Assembly (NCBI GenBank): GCA_946188395.1
Contig: CAMHUU010000008.1
Location: forward strand, 21,594 to 85,593
Direction of reading: 5' to 3'
DNA from: an uncultured Prevotellaceae bacterium
Lineage (GTDB): Bacteria; Bacteroidota; Bacteroidia; Bacteroidales; Bacteroidaceae
DNA length: 64,000 nucleotides
Below are positions 1 to 7,921 of this stretch, piece after piece. Every line of letters begins with the position of its first letter. The stretch's first letter is position 1. A model generated the notes under the pieces. It was given only the letters and a program-made list of their open reading frames with translations, was not told where the DNA came from and did no database searches. Both the position numbers and the translations under genes were made by a program.

Positions 1-33
1 CGTTATTTCGGAATTCCGGTATTCCGTTATTCC
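1..33. repeat. 8-base tandem repeat after proA
   Basis: Four consecutive 8-base units of the form G-N-W-ATTCC (positions 2-33, first unit degenerate) sit just beyond the proA stop codon. It is the octamer version of the short tandem repeats found throughout this window. It may extend left of the window. Confidence 0.6.
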
Positions 34-37
34 AAGA

Positions 38-1285
38 CTACGACCTTACTTGTCCTTCGCCCTCGATAATCCATTTGTAAGTGGTAATCTCCTCTAAGCC
101 CATCGGACCACGCGGACCGAGTTTCTGGGTAGAGATACCGATTTCAGCACCCAATCCGAACTGGGCACCATCTGTAAACGACGTGGGAGCATTCCAATAG
201 ACGCAAGCGGCATCGACGTGTGCCTGGAAGCGGCGGGCGGTCTGTTCGTTCTCGGTGATGATGGCCTCGCTGTGTCCGGAGCCGTACTGATCGATATGCG
301 CCAGCGCCTCATCGAGTGATGAAACGGTGCGGATGGCCATCTTGTAGTCCATGAATTCTGTGCCGAACGACTCAGCTGTTGCAGGCTGCAGGAGAACGTC
401 AGGATAGTGTCCGACGAGCAGCTGATAGGCAGGACCGTCGACATAGAGCATCACCTTATGGTCGAGCAGGGGCTGAACCAGTTCGAAGAGATTGCCCAGA
501 CGTTTCTCGTGGATGATGAGGCAGTCGAGGGCGTTACACACGGAAACGCGACGCGTCTTGGCATTGCAGATAATCTTCTTACCCTTCTCCAGGTCGCCCT
601 CCTCGTCGAAATAGGTATTCACCACGCCGGCTCCTGTCTCGATGACAGGAATGCGCGCCGTGTAGCGTACGAAGTCGATAAGGCGACGTCCGCCACGAGG
701 AATGCAGAGGTCGATATAACCCACAGCATTCAGCATCTGGCCAGTAGCTTCGTGGGTAGCAGGCAACAAGGTGACGACATCGGGATCAACGCCAAAACGT
801 TCCAACACCTCGTGGATGAGTTCGACGCTGGCCTGATTCGAGAGGTCGGCATCGGAACCGCCCTTCAAGACACAGGCATTGCCACTCTTGAAACACAACG
901 AGAATACGTCGTAGGTCACATTGGGACGGGCCTCGTAGATCATGCCGATAACACCAAAAGGCACGGAGACACGATGCAGGCGCAGGCCGTTGGGCAGCGT
1001 CTTCTCCTTGGTGATGTATCCTAACGGCGAAGGCAAACTGGCCACGTTGCGCATGTCGGAGGCAATATCGTCGAGGCGTTTCTCGGTGAGTTGCAGACGG
1101 TCGTAGAGCGGATTCTTCGGATCCATCTTCGCCAAGTCCTGGCTGTTGGCCACGAGGATGCGCTCCTTGTAGTCGACAATAGCGTCGGCCACAGCATTCA
1201 GTATTTCGTTACGCTGCTCGTCAGTAAGCAGTGACAGCGTCTTGCTGGCCCGCTTGACTCGCTTGAATGTTTCAGTCAATTCCAT
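38..1285 (-). CDS. proA: Glutamate-5-semialdehyde dehydrogenase (gamma-glutamyl phosphate reductase)
   Basis: ProA reduces gamma-glutamyl phosphate with NADPH to glutamate-5-semialdehyde, the second step of proline synthesis, in the cytoplasm. The 415-residue product has the usual family length. The catalytic cysteine is visible as Cys250 in the [10 protein letters not shown] segment, and the N-terminal half carries the aldehyde-dehydrogenase cofactor-binding segments ([15 protein letters not shown] near 110-124, VLKGGSDA near 139-146). The start ATG lies inside the last codons of proB, so the two genes overlap by 14 bases and are probably translationally coupled. It is the last gene of the argD-proC-regulator-synthetase-yraN-proB-proA operon. 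An 8-base tandem repeat follows the stop. Confidence 0.96.
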   Translation of the reverse strand: MELTETFKRVKRASKTLSLLTDEQRNEILNAVADAIVDYKERILVANSQDLAKMDPKNPLYDRLQLTEKRLDDIASDMRNVASLPSPLGYITKEKTLPNGLRLHRVSVPFGVIGMIYEARPNVTYDVFSLCFKSGNACVLKGGSDADLSNQASVELIHEVLERFGVDPDVVTLLPATHEATGQMLNAVGYIDLCIPRGGRRLIDFVRYTARIPVIETGAGVVNTYFDEEGDLEKGKKIICNAKTRRVSVCNALDCLIIHEKRLGNLFELVQPLLDHKVMLYVDGPAYQLLVGHYPDVLLQPATAESFGTEFMDYKMAIRTVSSLDEALAHIDQYGSGHSEAIITENEQTARRFQAHVDAACVYWNAPTSFTDGAQFGLGAEIGISTQKLGPRGPMGLEEITTYKWIIEGEGQVRS

Positions 1286-2051
1286 AAGGTATGAATTCTG
1301 TATGTGGTACGTTTTGTTTGTTTTCTATGAGGTCGACGAGGATGTTTTCGCGTTCGCCGTTAGCGATGATGACGCGTATGCCCGCCTTCTGCACCTTCTG
1401 GGCGGTCGTATATTTCGAGTGCATGCCCCCACGACCGAAGGCGCTCTTCTCTTCTTTGATATACTGCGAGAGGTCGGTATTCGGCTCCACCCGCGGAATA
1501 ATCTTCGATGCGAGGTTGTCAGGATGCCCGTCGTAGATGCCGTCGATATTGCTCAAAAGGATGAGCGTCTCGGCCTGCATCATCTGGGCGATAAGTCCCG
1601 AGAGTTCGTCGTTATCGGTGAACATCAGCTCGGTGACGGAGACGGTGTCGTTCTCGTTGACGATGGGCAGGACGTCGTTCTCGAGCATCACCGTCATACA
1701 GGCCTGCTGATTGCGATACTGCTCGCCAGGCTCGAAGTTCTCCTTCATGGTCAGCACCTGGCCGATATGAATGCTGAATTCGCGAAACAAGTCGTAGTAG
1801 AGTCCTACGAGCTTCACCTGCCCGACGGCAGAAAAGAGCTGTCGCTGTTCGACGCTGTCGAGCGAATGGTCGACGGTGAGTTCGCGTCGTCCACAGGCCA
1901 CAGCACCCGACGAGACGAGAATGACCTCGATGTCGTGACGGCGAAGCCAAGCCACCTGATCGACGATAGCCGACACACGGGTGACGTCCAGTTTCCCGTC
2001 CTTACGCGTCAGCACGTTGGAGCCTATTTTAATGACTATTCTTCTTTTCAT
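1272..2051 (-). CDS. proB: Glutamate 5-kinase, short form without PUA domain
   Basis: ProB phosphorylates glutamate to gamma-glutamyl phosphate, the first and normally feedback-controlled step of proline synthesis. The 259-residue protein is an amino-acid-kinase fold: it opens with [11 protein letters not shown] (phosphate-binding glycine loop), has [14 protein letters not shown] near residues 45-58 and the NENDTVS substrate segment near residue 135. It ends near the close of the kinase domain; the C-terminal PUA RNA-binding domain of the roughly 370-residue E. coli type is absent. The start overlaps the yraN stop by 4 bases and the end overlaps proA by 14 bases, so both junctions suggest translational coupling. 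Confidence 0.95.
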   Translation of the reverse strand: MKRRIVIKIGSNVLTRKDGKLDVTRVSAIVDQVAWLRRHDIEVILVSSGAVACGRRELTVDHSLDSVEQRQLFSAVGQVKLVGLYYDLFREFSIHIGQVLTMKENFEPGEQYRNQQACMTVMLENDVLPIVNENDTVSVTELMFTDNDELSGLIAQMMQAETLILLSNIDGIYDGHPDNLASKIIPRVEPNTDLSQYIKEEKSAFGRGGMHSKYTTAQKVQKAGIRVIIANGERENILVDLIENKQNVPHTEFIPYGID

Positions 2052-2404
2052 AAAATGTCCTTGATATGGTCTATTTCCGGTTCTGCACCGATGGTGCCCA
2101 CGACGGTGATGATGTCCAGTCGCACGTCACAATCAATGTGGCAATACTTGATATAATGATTCATCGCACTCTGCAGGCTCTGCAACTTCTGATAGTCGAC
2201 GGCCTCCTCGGGGTTGCCGAAAAGGCGGTTGCGGCGGGTCTTGACTTCAACAAACACGAGGGTTCCGTCTTCGTCAGCAGCAATGATATCGATGTCACGG
2301 TGTCCCGACTTCCAGTCGCGCTCAACGATGGTATAGCCCTTGCGCTGCAGATAGTCGACCGCGCAGTCTTCACCCCATTTGCCTAACTCGTTGTGCGCCG
2401 CCAT
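2048..2404 (-). CDS. YraN/UPF0102 family putative endonuclease
   Basis: A 118-residue protein of the YraN (UPF0102) family, a small PD-(D/E)XK nuclease-like fold. Visible signature residues are the N-terminal GKWGEDCAVDYL segment, the acidic pair in HRDIDIIAADED and the VFVEVKTRR motif (Glu-x-Lys catalytic core). The substrate in the cell is not established; in other bacteria the family is linked to DNA processing or Holliday-junction-like substrates. It overlaps proB by 4 bases and touches the acyl-CoA synthetase stop, so it is transcribed with the proline genes, although no metabolic link is evident. Confidence 0.9.
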   Translation of the reverse strand: MAAHNELGKWGEDCAVDYLQRKGYTIVERDWKSGHRDIDIIAADEDGTLVFVEVKTRRNRLFGNPEEAVDYQKLQSLQSAMNHYIKYCHIDCDVRLDIITVVGTIGAEPEIDHIKDIL

Positions 2405-4071
2405 TATTTCTCAGCGTCCTTCTTGCGGATTTCCACTCGACGAATCTTGCCCGAGATGGTCTTGGGCAATTCGTCGACGAATTCTACGATGCGAGGATAC
2501 TTATAGGGAGCCGTCACCTTCTTCACGTGCTGCTGCAACTCCTTCACAAGGTCGTCGCCGGCTTTATCCTTCCACTCCTTGCCGAGTACGACAGTGGCCT
2601 TGACCACCATACCGCGAATATCGTCAGGAACACCCGTAATGGCACACTCCACAACAGCAGGATGGGTCATCAGGGCCGACTCCACCTCAAACGGACCGAT
2701 GCGATAGCCGCTGGACTTGATAACATCGTCGATGCGACCCTCGAACCAATAGTAGCCGTCTTCATCGCGCCAAGCCATATCGCCCGTATGGTAGATGCCA
2801 TCGTGCCAAGCCTCACGGGTCAGCTCTTCGTCGCGATAGTATTCCTTGAAGAGTCCGATGGGTTTCTTGTCGCCCACACGGATTACTATCTCACCTTTCT
2901 CACCATCCTCGCACGAGGTGCCGTCGGCACGCAACAGGTCGATGTCGTACTGCGCATTGGGAATACCCATCGAACCGGGCTTCGGCGTCATCCAGGGGAA
3001 GGTGCCCAGCGTCATCGTCGTCTCCGTCTGTCCGAAACCTTCCATCATGCGGATGCCCGTCTTCTCAAGGAACTTGTCGAAGACGGCAGGATTCAGGGCC
3101 TCGCCAGCTGTCGTACAATACTCGAGCGACGAGAGGTCGTAGTTCGAGAGGTCCTCACGAATCATGAAGCGATAGATGGTGGGAGGAGCACAGAAACTCG
3201 TCACCCTGTATTTCTCAATCTGACGCAGCAGCGTGTCGGCATTGAATTTCTCGTGGTCGAAAACAAACACTGTTGCTCCGGCAAACCACTGGCCATAAAA
3301 CTTGCCCCAGACGGCTTTGCCCCAGCCCGTATCGGCTACGGTCAGATGTAGCGAACCTTCGTGCAGGTTATGCCAGAAAACGCCCGTTGTCAGGTGTCCC
3401 ATCGCATACAAATAGTCGTGAGCCACCATCTTCGGCTCGCCACTGGTGCCAGAGGTAAAATACATCAGCATCGTGTCGTTGTTGTCGTTCACAAAGGCGG
3501 GCTTCTGGAACTTCGGAGCCTGTTGCCATTCGCTCTGCCAGTCGTGGAAACCTTCAGGAATGGGCTTACCATGATCGGTGACGGTGATATATTGCTTCAC
3601 CATCGGGCTCTCCGACATAGCGGCCTGAATCTGACTCACCACATAGGCATCGTCCACACAGATGATTGCCTTTACCGATGCACGGGTGTTGCGATAGATG
3701 ATGTCTTTCTTTGTCAGCATGTGGGTGGCGGGAATGACGATGGCACCAATCTTATGCAAGGCCAGCATGATGACCCACCATTCATAGCGACGCTTCAGAA
3801 TGAGCATCACGGGGTCGTTCTTGCCAATGCCCAGCGACATCAGGTAAGAGGCTGCCTGATCGGTCTGTTCCTTCAGCTCTCCGAAAGTAGTACGAATCTC
3901 CTCGCCCTGATCGTTCGTCCACAGGATGGCCAGTCCCTCGGGCTTCTCTGCTGCCCACGCGTCCATCACGTCGTAGGCGAAATTGAAGTTCTCGGGAATG
4001 ATGAATTCCAGGTTCTTATTGTAATCTTCCACAGACGTAAATTTCGTCTGCTTTAAAAATCTTTCTATCAT
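2404..4071 (-). CDS. AMP-forming acyl-CoA synthetase
   Basis: A 555-residue ANL-superfamily enzyme that activates a carboxylic acid to an acyl-adenylate and then to acyl-CoA. The P-loop-like motif YFTSGTSGEPKMV lies near residues 205-217, the A5 motif EGFGQTETT near 343, the YHTGDMAW aspartate motif near 430, the hinge GRIDDVIKSSGYRIGP near 446-461, and the catalytic lysine in LPKTISGKIRR near the C terminus. Overall resemblance is to medium-chain acyl-CoA or acetyl-CoA synthetases; the substrate cannot be read from sequence. It lies directly downstream of an XRE/cupin regulator, and a Bacteroides neighbourhood I recall has the same argD-proC-regulator-synthetase order. An 8-base repeat separates it from the regulator. 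Confidence 0.88.
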   Translation of the reverse strand: MIERFLKQTKFTSVEDYNKNLEFIIPENFNFAYDVMDAWAAEKPEGLAILWTNDQGEEIRTTFGELKEQTDQAASYLMSLGIGKNDPVMLILKRRYEWWVIMLALHKIGAIVIPATHMLTKKDIIYRNTRASVKAIICVDDAYVVSQIQAAMSESPMVKQYITVTDHGKPIPEGFHDWQSEWQQAPKFQKPAFVNDNNDTMLMYFTSGTSGEPKMVAHDYLYAMGHLTTGVFWHNLHEGSLHLTVADTGWGKAVWGKFYGQWFAGATVFVFDHEKFNADTLLRQIEKYRVTSFCAPPTIYRFMIREDLSNYDLSSLEYCTTAGEALNPAVFDKFLEKTGIRMMEGFGQTETTMTLGTFPWMTPKPGSMGIPNAQYDIDLLRADGTSCEDGEKGEIVIRVGDKKPIGLFKEYYRDEELTREAWHDGIYHTGDMAWRDEDGYYWFEGRIDDVIKSSGYRIGPFEVESALMTHPAVVECAITGVPDDIRGMVVKATVVLGKEWKDKAGDDLVKELQQHVKKVTAPYKYPRIVEFVDELPKTISGKIRRVEIRKKDAEK

Positions 4072-4084
4072 TATAAACTCTTTT

Positions 4085-4124
4085 TCGTTATGTCGAAATA
4101 TCGTTATGTCGATATGACGAAATT
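4085..4124. repeat. 8-base tandem repeat between regulator and synthetase
   Basis: Five octamers (TCGTTATG, TCGAAATA, TCGTTATG, TCGATATG, ACGAAATT) fill the whole gap between the stop codon of the XRE/cupin gene and the start of the acyl-CoA synthetase. Same repeat class as the octamers at 1-33 and 44602-44636. Confidence 0.7.
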
Positions 4125-4680
4125 ATTCAACAGTAAATGCCAGGAATTTCACCGCTTTGTCTCCTACGGCGAGCATGCCGTGCGGCTTGCTGGAGTCGAA
4201 ATAGATGCTATCGCCCTCTTCCAGAATGATGGTCTTACCACCGATGTACAACTCCATAGCGCCTTCGAGCACGAGGTTGAACTCCTGACCGGGGTGCGTG
4301 TTCTTGTAGATGGTGCGAGCACCTGGCTTAGGCTCTACAGTAACAATAAATACATCGGCCTTGTGACCCACGAAACCGCCCACCAACGACTGGTACTTAT
4401 AAGCTTTAGTACGCTCGATGGACATGCCCTGTCCCTTGCGTGTCACATAGTATGACTTCATGTGTGGTGCCTCGGCGAAAATCAATTCCTCCGTCGATAC
4501 GCCATATTTGCGGGCTATCTTCATCAGGTTGGAAATGGTGATATCCAACTCGCCAGCCTCTATCTTTTCATACTTCTCCGAATCGATGCCAATGGTCTCG
4601 GCCATCTCGCTCACTGGTATATCGAGCACGTCGCGCAAGCCCTTCAGGCGCTCGCCAATTTGTTTCAGTTGTTCGTCCAT
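4123..4680 (-). CDS. XRE-family regulator with C-terminal cupin domain
   Basis: A 185-residue two-domain regulator. Residues 5-65 are a helix-turn-helix of the XRE/Cro type (segment VSEMAETIGIDSEKYEKIE). Residues about 105-185 form a cupin_2 barrel with the metal/ligand motif region TIYKNTHPGQEFNLVLEG and the second motif GDSIYFDSSKPHGML. Such proteins usually sense a small metabolite through the cupin and repress or activate neighbouring genes. Its position between proC and the acyl-CoA synthetase in one operon suggests it controls this operon or responds to its acid substrate; this is inference. The start is one base away from the proC stop. Confidence 0.9.
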   Translation of the reverse strand: MDEQLKQIGERLKGLRDVLDIPVSEMAETIGIDSEKYEKIEAGELDITISNLMKIARKYGVSTEELIFAEAPHMKSYYVTRKGQGMSIERTKAYKYQSLVGGFVGHKADVFIVTVEPKPGARTIYKNTHPGQEFNLVLEGAMELYIGGKTIILEEGDSIYFDSSKPHGMLAVGDKAVKFLAFTVE

Positions 4681-4681
4681 A

Positions 4682-5467
4682 TTATTTTGCTCCTGCTTTT
4701 AATCCTTTAATCACACTTGAGGTAAAACCGTTATGCTCCATCTCGTTGAGTCCCTTGATAGTCACACCGCCAGGGGTTGTCACCAGGTCGATGGCCGCTT
4801 CGGGGTGCAGTCCCGTTGCTTCGAGCAGGGTGACGGCACCCTTCATGGTCTGCATCACAATCTGCTTGGCATCGTCAGCCTTGAAGCCCAGCTCTACGCC
4901 ACCTTCCGATGCTGCACGGATGTAACGCATCGCATAGGCGATACCGCACGATGCCAGCGTGGTGCCAGCGCCCAGATGCTGCTCGTCGGTGATGATGGTA
5001 TGTCCCATCGTATCGAAAAGTTCCTTCACCTTGGCAATCTGCTGCGCATCGGCCACTACGGGGGCAATGAACGTCATCGACTCCAACTGGGCAATGGCAA
5101 TATTGGGAATCACCAGAAACGTAGAAATCATCTTTCCCTCCTTCGTCATCCACTCTACGATGCTTTCCGACTTCACACCGGCGGCGACAACGACAAGCGT
5201 CTGCTGGTCGTAGTCCATCACATCGCGAATGCCCGTCAACACCTGTTCCACAAGCCAAGGTTTCACGACCACACAGACGATGTCTGCACCCTGTGCTGCC
5301 AACTGGTTGCTGGGAGTCGCTGTGACACCCATATCGGCAAACTTGTCGCGCATCGGACGTGAGGGGTCTGCCACACAAATATCCTCGTTCTGAATATAAT
5401 CTCCTTTGATGAGTCCTTCCACCATAGCTCCACCCATGGCTCCGGCTCCTATTACTGATATTTTCAT
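4682..5467 (-). CDS. proC: Pyrroline-5-carboxylate reductase
   Basis: ProC carries out the last step of proline synthesis, NAD(P)H-dependent reduction of pyrroline-5-carboxylate. The 261-residue protein starts with the Rossmann motif VIGAGAMGGAMVEGL (residues 5-19) and has the ACGIAYAMRYI/ TPGGVTIKGLN segments that form the substrate pocket near the C-terminal half. Together with proB and proA in the same operon it completes the glutamate-to-proline pathway. It overlaps argD by 4 bases. Confidence 0.95.
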   Translation of the reverse strand: MKISVIGAGAMGGAMVEGLIKGDYIQNEDICVADPSRPMRDKFADMGVTATPSNQLAAQGADIVCVVVKPWLVEQVLTGIRDVMDYDQQTLVVVAAGVKSESIVEWMTKEGKMISTFLVIPNIAIAQLESMTFIAPVVADAQQIAKVKELFDTMGHTIITDEQHLGAGTTLASCGIAYAMRYIRAASEGGVELGFKADDAKQIVMQTMKGAVTLLEATGLHPEAAIDLVTTPGGVTIKGLNEMEHNGFTSSVIKGLKAGAK

Positions 5468-6600
5468 ATAGCTAATACTTTCTTGAATTTGTCAATAAAC
5501 TCGTCGGCCTCTGCTTTCGTCAGACAAAGCGGGGGCAACAGACGCAACGTATTCTGTCCTGCACAGCCCGTAAAGCAGTGCTCCTGATAGATTAACGGCT
5601 GGCGCACATCCTTATGCGGAATGTCAAGTTCAATACCAATCATCAAGCCTCGTCCGCGCACATCCTTGATGTGTGGACTGTCAATCTTCTTGATCTCTTC
5701 CATCAGGTATCCACCCACCTCGCGGGCATTGTCCACCAGATGCTCCTGCTCGAACACGTCGAGTACAGCCAGTGCTGCAGCACATGCCAGATGGTTGCCG
5801 CCAAACGTGGTACCCAGCTGACCATAGACGGGCTCGAAGTCTGGACTGATGAGAACGGCACCCATGGGGAAACCATTGGCAATACCCTTGGCCACCGTGA
5901 TGATGTCGGGTTTGATGCCTAGCCACTGGTGGGCAAAGAACTTGCCGCTTCGACCATAACCGCATTGTATCTCGTCGCAAATCAGCGTAGCACCAAAACG
6001 CTTGCAGGCGTAAGCCAGCTTTTGGGCAAATTCGGGAGTAGCCATCTGGATACCGCCCACACCCTGAATGCACTCCAGGATGACGGCTGTCACTCCACCT
6101 CGCGACAGTTCGCGAATCCAAGGCTCTATGTCGTTCAGCGGCAGGAAGCGCACATGGTGGTTGTCGTTGATGGGTGCCACAATCTTCGGATTGTTCGTCA
6201 CCTCGACAGCCAGCGACGTACGACCGTGAAAGGCATGCTCGCACGACAGAATGCGCTGGGCCGTCGGATTCTTGAACGATGCCAGCTTCAGCGCATTCTC
6301 GTTGGCTTCAGCACCGCTATTGATCAGAAACAGCTGGTAGTCCTCATAACCGCTGATCTTTCCCAGTCGCTCAGCCAACTGCTGCTGCAACTTGTTGATC
6401 ACTGAATTGGAGTAGAAACCAATCTTCCCCAACTGTTCGGTCACCTGCTGGATATAGTGCGGGTGGGAATGACCTATCGAAATCACTGCATGGCCACCAT
6501 ACAGGTCGAGATACTCCTGACCTTTATCGTCCCATACTTTACAGCCCTGTCCCTTCACGATATTGACGTCGAACAGGGGATATACGTCGAATAACTTCAT
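5464..6600 (-). CDS. argD: Acylornithine aminotransferase (ArgD family)
   Basis: A 378-residue class-III PLP aminotransferase. The PLP lysine is Lys238 in ITVAKGIANGFPMGA, with the INSGAEANENALK phosphate-binding segment near 93-105 and CDEIQCGYGRSG near 208-219. Length and N terminus fit ArgD, which makes N-acylornithine in arginine synthesis; Bacteroidetes are known to use succinylated intermediates, so N-succinylornithine is the likely product (known for the phylum, not shown here). Being first in an operon with proC, proB and proA, it could also be an ornithine aminotransferase feeding proline; length and family resemblance favour ArgD. A TAnnTTTG promoter lies 42 bases upstream. Confidence 0.88.
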   Translation of the reverse strand: MKLFDVYPLFDVNIVKGQGCKVWDDKGQEYLDLYGGHAVISIGHSHPHYIQQVTEQLGKIGFYSNSVINKLQQQLAERLGKISGYEDYQLFLINSGAEANENALKLASFKNPTAQRILSCEHAFHGRTSLAVEVTNNPKIVAPINDNHHVRFLPLNDIEPWIRELSRGGVTAVILECIQGVGGIQMATPEFAQKLAYACKRFGATLICDEIQCGYGRSGKFFAHQWLGIKPDIITVAKGIANGFPMGAVLISPDFEPVYGQLGTTFGGNHLACAAALAVLDVFEQEHLVDNAREVGGYLMEEIKKIDSPHIKDVRGRGLMIGIELDIPHKDVRQPLIYQEHCFTGCAGQNTLRLLPPLCLTKAEADEFIDKFKKVLAI

Positions 6601-6641
6601 AGTCGTTGTGTCCTTTATATAAATAGGTACATAAATCGGTG

Positions 6642-6649
6642 CAAAGGTA
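6642..6649 (-). promoter_or_regulatory. -7 box for the argD-proA operon
   Basis: On the minus strand this reads TACCTTTG, a perfect TAnnTTTG box, 42 bases upstream of the argD start. It faces left and would drive the whole seven-gene operon. Confidence 0.75.
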
Positions 6650-6734
6650 CTATATTTATCCGATAAACCACAATTTTCTCCCCTCTTTTTTGCAAATTTA
6701 CACCTTTCTGTGCATAATCATGCAAAAAAATGAT

Positions 6735-6742
6735 TACCTTTG
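6735..6742 (+). promoter_or_regulatory. -7 box for rsmA, almost at the start codon
   Basis: TACCTTTG on the plus strand ends 8 bases before the ATG at 6751. The box lies downstream of the alternative ATG at 6730, so if it is used the 6751 start must be the real one and the mRNA is nearly leaderless. Confidence 0.65.
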
Positions 6743-6750
6743 CAGACGAA

Positions 6751-7560
6751 ATGAAGCAAGTAAGACCCAAAAAGAATCTCGGTCAGCATTTTCTCGTTGA
6801 CCTGAACATCGCCAAGCGCATTGCCGATACGGTGGACGAGCCGTATTGCGACCTGCCCGTACTCGAAGTGGGACCCGGCATGGGTGTGATGACGCAGTAT
6901 CTGGTCCAGAAGCCCCGCCCGCTGAAGGTGGTGGAGATCGACCGCGAGAGTGTGGCTTATCTGAAAGCGACGCTCTTCCAGGAGGCTGCAGAACCTCCCA
7001 TCGTCGAAGGCGACTTTCTGCGCATGGATCTGACGACGGTCTTCAGCGGACAGCAGTTTGTGCTGACGGGCAACTATCCATACGACATCTCGTCGCAGAT
7101 TTTCTTTAAGATGATCGACAATCGCGACCTGATACCCTGCTGTACGGGCATGATTCAGCACGAGGTCGCCCTGCGCATGGCGTCGAAGCCCGGAACGAAG
7201 GCTTACGGCATCTTGTCGGTACTGATTCAAGCGTGGTACGATGTCGAGTATCTCTTTATGGTCGACGAAACGGTATTCAACCCGCCTCCCAAGGTGAAGA
7301 GTGCCGTCATCCGCATGGTGCGCAACGAGGTGCAGCACCTCGGGTGCGACGAGGATTTATTCAAGCGCGTGGTCAAGACGGCCTTCAACCAGCGCCGCAA
7401 GATGCTGCGCGTCAGTCTGAAGCAGATGCTGACCGACGAGGGCCTGCAGATGATTGCCGCTTCGCCCTTCGCTACCCTGCGCCCGGAACAGCTTTCCATA
7501 GAGCGCTTTGTCGAATTGACAAATTTGGTGGAAAAAGCATTGTGTTCGGACACAAAATGA
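6751..7560 (+). CDS. rsmA: 16S rRNA dimethyladenosine transferase
   Basis: RsmA (KsgA) dimethylates two adjacent adenines in helix 45 of 16S rRNA late in 30S assembly. The N terminus KQVRPKKNLGQHFL is the family signature and starts right at ATG 6751, giving 269 residues; the in-frame ATG at 6730 would add seven residues and precedes the promoter box, so I prefer 6751. SAM-binding motif VLEVGPGMGVMT is near residues 38-49 and the catalytic NYPYDISSQI motif near 109-118. The stop overlaps a perfect hairpin at 7540-7555. It is divergent from argD and transcribed alone. Confidence 0.95.
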   Translation: MKQVRPKKNLGQHFLVDLNIAKRIADTVDEPYCDLPVLEVGPGMGVMTQYLVQKPRPLKVVEIDRESVAYLKATLFQEAAEPPIVEGDFLRMDLTTVFSGQQFVLTGNYPYDISSQIFFKMIDNRDLIPCCTGMIQHEVALRMASKPGTKAYGILSVLIQAWYDVEYLFMVDETVFNPPPKVKSAVIRMVRNEVQHLGCDEDLFKRVVKTAFNQRRKMLRVSLKQMLTDEGLQMIAASPFATLRPEQLSIERFVELTNLVEKALCSDTK

Positions 7561-7577
7561 TTGTGTTCGCACACAAT
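7540..7577. repeat. Two tandem perfect hairpins at the end of rsmA
   Basis: Two inverted repeats lie 5 bases apart: TTGTGT-TCGG-ACACAA (7540-7555) and TTGTGT-TCGC-ACACAA (7561-7576). The first covers the last codons of rsmA. Neither is followed by a T run, so they are not classic terminators; they could be RNA stabilisers or a double operator. Confidence 0.7.
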
Positions 7578-7624
7578 TGATTGATTTGCATCAAGAAGAA
7601 AGCACTTTTTTACGAAAATCAGGT

Positions 7625-7652
7625 ACTAATCCATTGTCATGTGCGGATTAGT
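7625..7652. promoter_or_regulatory. Operator-like dyad over the small-RNA promoter
   Basis: ACTAATCC (7625-7632) and GGATTAGT (7645-7652) form a perfect 8-base inverted repeat with a 12-base spacer. The spacer contains the TTG (7634-7636) that is the best -33 element for the -7 box at 7656-7663. A dyad in this place is what a repressor or activator site would look like. Confidence 0.5.
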
Positions 7653-7655
7653 CCG

Positions 7656-7663
7656 TACCTTTG
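7656..7663 (+). promoter_or_regulatory. -7 box for the candidate small RNA
   Basis: TACCTTTG, with TTG at 7634-7636 as -33 element and a 19-base spacer. No reading frame of useful length starts downstream before the terminator at 7841-7871. Confidence 0.7.
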
Positions 7664-7668
7664 CATCG

Positions 7669-7871
7669 TCTTCAATAAGGAGTTAGTATTTTAGGTAAAA
7701 GATTTCAGGAAAAATTAAAATCGACAATAGCGTTTGGTTCGATTAAGGTAAGTAAAAGGAGATTGATTTAGGATAACAACGACGTCGGGAGGACGCACTT
7801 TTTCATAGAATTAGGTTTTTAGTTATTGATAGTTAGAAATAGCCCGCAGATGTGATGTCTGTGGGCTTTTT
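7669..7871 (+). ncRNA. Candidate small RNA of about 200 nt
   Basis: This stretch is bounded by a consensus promoter and a strong intrinsic terminator and codes for nothing visible. It contains a hairpin AATCGA (7719-7724)/TCGATT (7739-7744), a second hairpin CGTC-GGGAG-GACG (7783-7795), and six GGA triplets, some in loops or single-stranded stretches. Its ends, a Bacteroidetes promoter and a terminator, resemble the description of the Bacteroidales-1 RNA motif, but the neighbour here is rsmA, not the L20 gene usually reported for that motif. I cannot assign a known family from sequence alone. It does not look like tmRNA or 6S RNA. Confidence 0.55.
7841..7871 (+). terminator. Intrinsic terminator of the candidate small RNA
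   Basis: Ten-base stem AGCCCGCAGA/TCTGTGGGCT (one G-U pair) with a 7-base loop, followed by TTTTT. Confidence 0.85.
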
Positions 7872-7921
7872 CTATGTTGTCAATTCTTGTCGGCTGTTGG
7901 GAAACGCCTGATGTCAAGATG

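Noticed and set aside
7669..7871. tmRNA or 6S RNA
   Set aside because: No tRNA-like acceptor end, no tag reading frame and no GGTTCGATTCC arm; the ends do not pair as a long 6S hairpin.
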